Positions 59,367 through 64,000 of a DNA stretch of 64,000 nucleotides are shown here, one piece after another. Position numbers and translations under genes: made by a program. Source of the DNA: Hypericibacter terrae. GTDB lineage: Bacteria > Pseudomonadota > Alphaproteobacteria > Dongiales > Dongiaceae. Location: positions 2,232,001 through 2,296,000 of the forward strand of contig NZ_CP042906.1 in assembly GCF_008728855.1 (NCBI RefSeq), given 5' to 3'. The notes beneath the pieces are model-generated. The model was given only the letters and a program-made list of their open reading frames with translations. It searched no databases and was not told the origin of the DNA. Numbering within the stretch: position 1 is the stretch's first letter; every line of letters begins with the position of its first letter.

Positions 59367-60392
59367 ATGCCAATTCGCAAATGGAGTGCTGTAGCTCTGT
59401 TGGTAGCGGCTGCCATACTGACACGAGCGACCGAAGCCGACGCGCAAGATATTCCCTGTATGAAAGGGAAAACCATCGTCCTAGACGGCACCTGCTGGAA
59501 CAACCTTTCTCCCGATCAGAGGACCAGCGCCATGTTTGGCATGTTTGCCGGCATAAGCACCCGCTCTTGGGCAGTTCGACTGCAAGGAAATCGTGTAAGT
59601 GACATCCCGCGAGGTTGGACGGTTATGCCGAGCAGCACAACGGTGGGAGATGTAGAGAGCTACTTCGATCAACTCTATAGGACGCCAGCCAATCGCGAGA
59701 TCAAATGGGAGTGGGCTTACATTTTGGCTGGGATGAACGCGCGAGACGACGATAGCAATGACAGTCGCTCTCTATTGAAGTTTCTTCGTGAACACGGCGA
59801 TGTTCCCACATCGGGCAATCTGGTTGGAGCGACAGGCCCAGATACAATTGTGGTGCGCACGGACAAAGGAGACTTTGAAGTCAAATTGGAGGGAGTCACA
59901 GCTGACGGGCTCACTCCTCAACAGAAGGCAACGGCCACGGCCTTTTTGAAAGGCCTGAGCCAGTCAGACTCCTTCATTAACGCGATCTATAAAGGTCGAG
60001 CGGTTTGCAAACCACCGGAAGGGGCCAATGTTACGCTGAATTACGGCACGCAGATATTCTCGGACGACAATCAGCTGTCCGCAACGGTCACGCTGCTTAA
60101 CTTTGATGAGCTTTGCATGGGCAACCAGCCAGTTACATTGGAGTACCTTGCAAAGGCGGGAGGATTTGCTGATCCTTCAACGGAGATATCGCTCAATGCG
60201 CTCGTTTTATCCATCGGTTTGGCTCTTCCTGACACTCAAGCCGATCCAAAATGGCCGGAGGCAATTGTGAGAGATAGAGACCTTTCCAGCGTGTCGGAGA
60301 GAGCAAAGGAAGCGGAGCGGTACATCTTTGGGCCTGGCCGCAATGGCCTGATCGATCAGGTTGTGAATATCGGCCTTAAAGCGACAAACTAG
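59367..60392 (+). CDS. Exported hypothetical protein, low GC
   Basis: A 341-residue protein with a signal peptide (SAVALLVAAAILTRATEADA, cleaved before QDIP). The middle (GPDTIVVRTDKGDFEVKLEG, then TAFLKGLSQ and IYKGRAVC) has the order of a thermonuclease-like beta barrel but lacks clear catalytic arginines, so it may be a degenerate relative (weak inference). Five cysteines are in the mature part. GC and codon use are lower than in the core genes. It is divergent from the secreted nuclease across a 127-bp AT-rich gap. Confidence 0.65.
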   Translation: MPIRKWSAVALLVAAAILTRATEADAQDIPCMKGKTIVLDGTCWNNLSPDQRTSAMFGMFAGISTRSWAVRLQGNRVSDIPRGWTVMPSSTTVGDVESYFDQLYRTPANREIKWEWAYILAGMNARDDDSNDSRSLLKFLREHGDVPTSGNLVGATGPDTIVVRTDKGDFEVKLEGVTADGLTPQQKATATAFLKGLSQSDSFINAIYKGRAVCKPPEGANVTLNYGTQIFSDDNQLSATVTLLNFDELCMGNQPVTLEYLAKAGGFADPSTEISLNALVLSIGLALPDTQADPKWPEAIVRDRDLSSVSERAKEAERYIFGPGRNGLIDQVVNIGLKATN

Positions 60393-60443
60393 TGTAAGCG
60401 TCTCACGCGATGTGATCGGGAAAGATCAGCGTGTAGTCCTCAG

Positions 60444-60562
60444 CTGACCAACGCCCCACCCTCAGGACCCTCCGTCACGATTGTTCTACTGGCTGCACTC
60501 CACAGAGTGCACGCGTTCGAGTCGTGAGGTTGGCCCAGAGAGTGGGGCGCCGCGGTGGTCAG
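60444..60562. repeat. Nested long inverted repeat (structured element)
   Basis: Arms CTGACCA (60444-60450) / TGGTCAG (60556-60562) enclose CGCCCCAC (60452-60459) / GTGGGGCG (60542-60549). Inside these lie TCACGA (60475-60480) / TCGTGA (60522-60527) and an apical hairpin TGCACTC-CACA-GAGTGCA (60494-60511). All pairs are in register, giving one 119-bp extended stem-loop between two convergent genes. It may be a bidirectional terminator, a non-coding RNA or a recombination/attachment structure. Confidence 0.7.
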
Positions 60563-60828
60563 TTATCGAACCCCCTCACTGGAACCCGCAGTCGCCATAT
60601 CGGGTCATGATTGGCGAACCGCAGGTACACAGCCGGTGCTCCCATGTAGGTCGTCTCAATGCGTTCGGTGACGGCGCCCCACTCAGGTGGTGGAACGAAC
60701 GTCATACGGTACGCATCGCCTACAGGCTGGTTCTTGGCTCGGTCATGAGCTGCGCTGGCTTCACGCTGGAATGAGGCGAAGTCCTGCGCGGCCTGAGACG
60801 CGAACCGCGCAAGGTCTCTGTCACTCAC
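60559..60828 (-). CDS. Small protein, last gene of unknown operon
   Basis: An 89-residue protein: a helical N-terminal half (LARFASQAAQDFASFQREAS) and a short beta-rich end (YRMTFVPPPEWGAVTERIE, YMGAPAVYLRFAN). Not recognised. Its start overlaps the preceding gene by 4 bp (ATGA). The right arm of the long inverted repeat ends on its stop codon. Confidence 0.6.
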   Translation of the reverse strand: MSDRDLARFASQAAQDFASFQREASAAHDRAKNQPVGDAYRMTFVPPPEWGAVTERIETTYMGAPAVYLRFANHDPIWRLRVPVRGFDN

Positions 60829-61058
60829 CCTCGCCTCTCTCTGTTGCGCCGCCAGCGTTCCAGCGCAAGGCGGTTCTCCTCATTGGTGACCTTGACGGCA
60901 TTGGCGCCGAAGATGAACCCCTGCCGTTGGCTATAGACCCACGCATCCCTCGACATCGTGACGGATGCCGGGGCCTGAGAGTGCTTGCGCCACTCGGATA
61001 GTAGAGCCTGTTCCCGGTGGCCGGTGGGCGAGAGAACGCCAGGACGTGCAGCGATCAT
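60825..61058 (-). CDS. Small basic protein of unknown operon
   Basis: A 77-residue, arginine-rich protein (WRKHSQAPASVTMSRDAWVY; NRLALERWRRNRERRG). Not recognised. It overlaps its neighbours by 4 bp on each side (ATGA junctions), arguing that it is real despite its size. Nucleic-acid binding is possible from charge alone. Confidence 0.55.
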   Translation of the reverse strand: MIAARPGVLSPTGHREQALLSEWRKHSQAPASVTMSRDAWVYSQRQGFIFGANAVKVTNEENRLALERWRRNRERRG

Positions 61059-62080
61059 CGGCGACCGCGCCGCGAGACGGTGACGAAACCGGACAGGACC
61101 GCAGATTTAAAGTCCACCTCCCCTTGAGGTGTCTTTAGGATGATCCGATCACCCGCCTGGTAGGCACTCACGCCCGGCGGAAATTCCGCGTTGAGCACCA
61201 AGTGGGGCGCGTGGATGGGCAGGGCCGCGATGTAGTCCTGAGCGAGCGCCTTGAAACCGGCTCCCCGGTCGTCAGACGCGATTGCCCACATAGCCTTTTT
61301 CAGGTCGTTGGGCTTGTTGGCCCGAGCCCACTCCGCGACAGCTTGAAGGTCCACTGGCGCGACCTGTGCAACGGCCCTCGCAGCCTGTTCGCCGAACTTG
61401 CCGACGAGCGCCTCGACCATGCCGGCTGCCTTGTCGGGCTCGATGTGCATTGAGCTTGCGATGTGCTCCAGGGTGGCAGGGGTTATGCCGTCGCCTTCGA
61501 TCAATTGGCGCATCGCTGCCAATCGGTCACCCTCGCGCGTGCCGTTGATGATCGTTTGCGCCAGCTTCTGGCCTTCGCTGTCGATATCCTCTCCGGCATC
61601 AACACGCGGGGCGGCCGGCTGCTGCTGTTGCTGTTTGTCGAACTGGTCGAACGCATTCTTCGGCGGTTCGACAATGCGGCCATCCGGGGTCTTGATCAGA
61701 TCCCCCGTGCGCAGAAGCGCCTTGACCTGAAATTCGCCACCTCCTGGCAGCCGAACCACGCTGTTCTCGTCGATTTCGTGGCGACCGAGCGGGCGACCGG
61801 AAGTTGTCCGGGCGTTGTCGAGCCAATGCGAACCTTGAGCGGGCGCGTCAGTGGACTTCGCGACGTTGGCGACCGTCTCCTGAGTCACCTTGCCGTCTTT
61901 CACGGTCACGCGATGAACATCGCCTACCCACTTACCCGAGGCGCCGCCGGACTGCGATTGCTCCGACTGCTCGGGCCGTCTCGCGCCGACTTGGTATCGC
62001 GACACGCCACCGGGCAAAATTTCGATTTGCCCGCTGTCGTCGCTGCTGTTGCTGTTCTGGATTTCCAGGCTGTTACTCAT
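61055..62080 (-). CDS. Unknown modular protein (341 aa)
   Basis: A 341-residue protein with a Ser/Asn/Gln-rich disordered N-terminus, two beta-rich modules (VHRVTVKDGKVTQETVANVA; RLPGGGEFQVKALLRTGDLI, where a GDL-I-TPDGR pattern recurs), a polyglutamine run after FDKQ, a helical middle (residues 150-270) and a final beta-rich module (GVSAYQAGDRIILKTPQGEV). It looks like a virion or conjugation structural protein, but I cannot name it. ATG at 62080 has AAGGA 10 bp upstream and overlaps the preceding stop by 8 bp. Confidence 0.65.
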   Translation of the reverse strand: MSNSLEIQNSNSSDDSGQIEILPGGVSRYQVGARRPEQSEQSQSGGASGKWVGDVHRVTVKDGKVTQETVANVAKSTDAPAQGSHWLDNARTTSGRPLGRHEIDENSVVRLPGGGEFQVKALLRTGDLIKTPDGRIVEPPKNAFDQFDKQQQQQPAAPRVDAGEDIDSEGQKLAQTIINGTREGDRLAAMRQLIEGDGITPATLEHIASSMHIEPDKAAGMVEALVGKFGEQAARAVAQVAPVDLQAVAEWARANKPNDLKKAMWAIASDDRGAGFKALAQDYIAALPIHAPHLVLNAEFPPGVSAYQAGDRIILKTPQGEVDFKSAVLSGFVTVSRRGRR

Positions 62081-62825
62081 TCGTTGGTTTTCCTTCATTG
62101 GTGCCGGCCCCTTGCCCACTGGCGAGGCTGGCAGTGCCGGCGAGGATCATGGTTAGAGCGGTTGGAACGGGGTTGGAGGCGTTGACCTTGGCGACGAGCT
62201 TTCGCGCGACCGAAAGGGCCACGACGCCAACGTGTCTGTTGAGCGCCTCGCTCAGAAGGTCGCGAACGCCAGACGTTATGCGGTCGTGCCTTCGGTACTC
62301 GTGGCATCCACGGTGCATGGTGGTGATACGCTCCGCACGAGCGAGGCGCAGGACGCGGATGGCGAGTTGGTGGTTGAAGTGGCGGTCACTGCGGAAGACC
62401 TGGGGCGACCATTCCCGGTAGGCGCAAATCCCGATAGCAATGGCCAGCATCTCGACCGGGGAGACTTCCTGTCGCCGCAGCTTGACGAGCCAAGTCAACA
62501 GACGGTCGTGGGCGGTTGACTTACGAGTGATCTCGGCCGGTGCGGCGCCACTCGCATAGACAAGCGCCTCTAGCCAACTCAGCGCTTTTGCAATGCGGGG
62601 GTGGTCTTGGTGCCTGTCGAGGTAGCGCCGAGCGCCTTTGACGAACGGCTCAAACTCTCGTCGTCGAATGGTGCGGCCGAGAGGGTGACCGGTCTCCTGT
62701 GCTCTGCGGTCGTGCGCTTCGCACCATTTGCCAAAGTGTTGCCGAGGTAAGTGGCAGCCTGAGACCTCACACGTCCGCGCCTTCGCTGCACATTCCGCCA
62801 ACCGCTGGCGGATGGGCGTCGTCAT
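62073..62825 (-). CDS. Unknown protein with N-terminal CxxxxCH...CxxH metal site
   Basis: A 250-residue protein. The N-terminus has Cys19, Cys24, His25, Cys35 and His38 (TCEVSGCHLPRQHFGKWCEAH), a zinc-binding pattern of the HNH/treble-clef kind seen in phage and plasmid proteins. The rest is helical and basic, with a hydrophobic glycine/alanine segment near the end (TALTMILAGTASLASG). Not recognised. Overlaps both neighbours (4 and 8 bp). Confidence 0.65.
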   Translation of the reverse strand: MTTPIRQRLAECAAKARTCEVSGCHLPRQHFGKWCEAHDRRAQETGHPLGRTIRRREFEPFVKGARRYLDRHQDHPRIAKALSWLEALVYASGAAPAEITRKSTAHDRLLTWLVKLRRQEVSPVEMLAIAIGICAYREWSPQVFRSDRHFNHQLAIRVLRLARAERITTMHRGCHEYRRHDRITSGVRDLLSEALNRHVGVVALSVARKLVAKVNASNPVPTALTMILAGTASLASGQGAGTNEGKPTNE

Positions 62826-63019
62826 CTTTCGAGCTTGGCGACCTTGCAGCGTGTCGCGCCGGGATGTTCAGCCTCGACCGCTGCAATCGCCGCGACGAAC
62901 CGGTCGAGTAGGTGGGGCCGATGTTTCAAGCCCCTCAGCTTCATCAACACCTTTCCGGCCCTGTCGAGTTGGCGGGCGGCTGCTTCGCCCTCGGGAGACA
63001 CGGGCTTGTTGTCGGTCAT
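62822..63019 (-). CDS. Small protein of unknown operon
   Basis: A 65-residue helical protein (GEAAARQLDRAGKVLMKLRG; LLDRFVAAIAAVEAEHPGA). AAAGGAA stands about 8 bp before the ATG at 63019, deciding this start over one two codons earlier. Its stop overlaps the next start by 4 bp. Not recognised. Confidence 0.6.
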   Translation of the reverse strand: MTDNKPVSPEGEAAARQLDRAGKVLMKLRGLKHRPHLLDRFVAAIAAVEAEHPGATRCKVAKLER

Positions 63020-63038
63020 GGTCATTTCCTTTGCATAG

Positions 63039-63455
63039 TTACGGATCGGGGAGAGCGGGCAGGGGATCACCAAAGAGGGGGCGGATGGGTTCCGCTTCAC
63101 TGTCCGCCTCGGGCAGCTGGTTCAGGACCTTTGCAAGGGCGACGTGTTTGCTCTCGCCGATACGGTCGAGGGATTCATTGGTGACCTTGTTGTCGGTGAG
63201 GAACTGGCGAGCCACGTTGATCATGGCCGCCTTGTGGTCTTCCTTTTCGGGAGACTCCAAGGACTGGGCGATGGCTTCGGCTGTGGCCCTCCAGATGCGC
63301 TCTAGGAGTGCCTCTCGGGCAGCCCGGCCAGTTAAAGGGGCGTCGGTACCTTGGCTGTTGCCAAGGCTGGTCCCTTGGCTTTCGCCAAGGCTGGTCCCTT
63401 GGCTTTCGCCAAGGCTGGTCGCGCCCTCCCCAGCCGGGGGTGGCGTTTCGGTCAT
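63039..63455 (-). CDS. First gene of unknown operon, with octapeptide repeats
   Basis: A 138-residue protein. Residues 13-36 are three tandem octapeptides TSLGESQG, TSLGESQG, TSLGNSQG, encoded by 24-bp DNA repeats. The rest is helical (REALLERIWRATAEAIAQSL; DHKAAMINVARQFLTDNKV), a length and pattern reminiscent of small-terminase or scaffold-like proteins, but no family is recognised. The ATG at 63455 is chosen; the upstream frame is proline-rich and crosses the control region. Confidence 0.6.
   Translation of the reverse strand: MTETPPPAGEGATSLGESQGTSLGESQGTSLGNSQGTDAPLTGRAAREALLERIWRATAEAIAQSLESPEKEDHKAAMINVARQFLTDNKVTNESLDRIGESKHVALAKVLNQLPEADSEAEPIRPLFGDPLPALPDP
63349..63414. repeat. Three 24-bp tandem repeats, each a hairpin
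   Basis: Units at 63349, 63373 and 63397, period 24 bp, each contain CCTTGGC-(TTTC or TGTT)-GCCAAGG, a perfect 7-bp stem with a 4-nt loop. They lie inside the gene at 63039 and encode its octapeptide repeats. Confidence 0.85.
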
Positions 63456-63629
63456 GGTGTGTAGGTTTCCTGCTGTTGGGGGACCCGCCGTCACAACGGC
63501 AGGTGCACGGAATGTGACAAGGCGGGGGTAAGGGGCCTGTCGATCGACAGGGCCAGGTGGGGGCGGGGAAGGGGGCGACCCCCGAAGGGTGTATTTTGGG
63601 AGCACCCCCTTTGCTCATCTCCCTGAAAA

Positions 63630-63747
63630 GAACCCCTCCTGGGGATTTCCTATCAGGTGCGGTGCTTTTCCTCAGGTAGAACACCCCCGACATGGGGACG
63701 CTCAAACTGAACCGCTCCTGAGGGATTTCTTATCAGGGACGGTTCAG
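63630..63747. repeat. Two copies of a 34-bp element in the operon control region
   Basis: Copy 1 at 63630-63663 and copy 2 at 63709-63743 share GAACC-CTCCTG-GGGATTTC-TATCAGG with few differences. Copy 2 is enclosed by CTGAACCG (63707-63714) / CGGTTCAG (63740-63747) and can fold into a two-part stem just after the stop of the minus-strand gene at 63755. They lie within the 299-bp gap 63456-63754, which holds no other gene. Confidence 0.65.
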
Positions 63748-63754
63748 TTGCTGG

Positions 63755-64000
63755 TTAGAAGATGCGGACAAGGGAGTTACCCTCTACGCGCCACGGCGAC
63801 AGCTGCAAGGCTGCGTCCCTTGCGCGCCTGAACGACTGGTTCGGGACTCCCTCTAAGCCGGTCGCCTTCTTCAACTGCCGGACGGACACCTTGCTGGTCC
63901 CTTCCGGTAGCCGACCAAGGAACTCCGCGATGGTGGCCGCGGTCGTGTTCTCCTTGGCACCCCGGAAGGTGGCAGTTACCGACCGCCAGGGCTCGACCTT
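63755..64000 (-). CDS. C-terminus of a possible replication/DNA-binding protein, cut by window
   Basis: The minus-strand frame is open from the right edge for 81 codons to a stop at 63755. It reads ENTTAATIAEFLGRLPEGTS, VSVRQLKKATGLEGVP, QSFRRARDAALQLSP and WRVEGNSLVRIF in sequence. A helix-turn-helix-like arrangement ending in a short beta strand (RVEGNSLVRIF) resembles the C-terminal winged domain of phage/plasmid primase-helicases and AAA ATPases. The family is an inference from this short piece. Confidence 0.6.
   Translation of the reverse strand, partial: KVEPWRSVTATFRGAKENTTAATIAEFLGRLPEGTSKVSVRQLKKATGLEGVPNQSFRRARDAALQLSPWRVEGNSLVRIF

Noticed and set aside
63349-63414. 24-bp tandem repeats considered as CRISPR
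   Set aside because: Units are contiguous with no spacers and keep the reading frame of a protein.
57625-64000. Second attachment copy of the tRNA-Glu 3' end inside the window
   Set aside because: No repeat of the T-arm/acceptor sequence was found up to 64000, so the island boundary on the right cannot be placed.

Overview
The window is high-GC chromosomal DNA from an alphaproteobacterium, most likely a member of the Rhodospirillales (inference from gene order and content; no species is claimed). The markers are the run DUF177-rpmF-plsX-fabH-ihfA-merR-like-tRNA-Pro at the left end, hom-glpX with recJ nearby, a fused pabB-pabC, a type-2 argC, class I PHA synthase, ketone-body genes and EcfG-type stress promoters.

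Layout. 1-4241: ribosomal protein L32, phospholipid and fatty-acid initiation genes, IHF alpha, a MerR-type regulator and tRNA-Pro(GGG). 4561-7932: an orphan amino-acid-type binding protein, a coiled-coil protein, and a pentapeptide-repeat protein paired with a small membrane protein. 8263-13761: a stress locus that begins with an excellent EcfG promoter (GGAAC-N17-CGTT). It holds small disordered proteins, a PRC-barrel protein, a basic plasmid-stabilisation-like protein, a one-helix membrane protein, and Ku plus LigD for non-homologous end joining. 14219-17214: acetoacetate decarboxylase and 3-hydroxybutyrate dehydrogenase, divergent from a patatin-like lipase; with phaC at 42985-44793 this suggests PHA and ketone-body turnover. 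17275-23571: ChaC, a flippase-like membrane protein, ornithine cyclodeaminase and quinone-oxidoreductase families, a COG4280-like membrane protein and an M14 deacylase.

23740-28664 is a same-strand group: a stand-alone adenylation enzyme, a TauD-type Fe(II)/2-oxoglutarate oxygenase, a second pentapeptide-repeat protein and another 2OG-oxygenase-like protein. It is my main candidate for an uncharacterised pathway. 28779-36173 holds a CoA-binding protein, an enoyl-CoA hydratase, an alpha/beta hydrolase, a decayed fragment of an outer-membrane barrel, a secreted HAD phosphatase, a BMP-type binding protein and a four-PAS histidine kinase. 36778-42228 is core metabolism (rplM-rpsI with a textbook terminator, argC, gamma carbonic anhydrase, pabBC) interrupted by a HigBA-like toxin-antitoxin pair with an AT-rich promoter. 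42854-57474 holds phaC, an OmpA lipoprotein, hom, glpX, recJ, RidA, a TetR regulator and others. The hom-glpX and recJ genes are separated by two unknown genes. Copies of one GC-rich palindromic repeat, in opposite orientations, lie on either side of the stretch from those genes through recJ.

From tRNA-Glu(UUC) at 57625 rightward the character changes: lower GC, a secreted nuclease, unknown secreted and zinc-binding proteins, and a tightly overlapping minus-strand operon of six unrecognised genes (60559-63455). Its ends carry unusual DNA structures: a nested 119-bp inverted repeat, 24-bp tandem hairpins and a repeated 34-bp element. A cut-off CDS resembling the C-terminus of a DNA-binding or replication protein closes the window. 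I read this as an integrated element or plasmid-like island whose right end lies outside the window.
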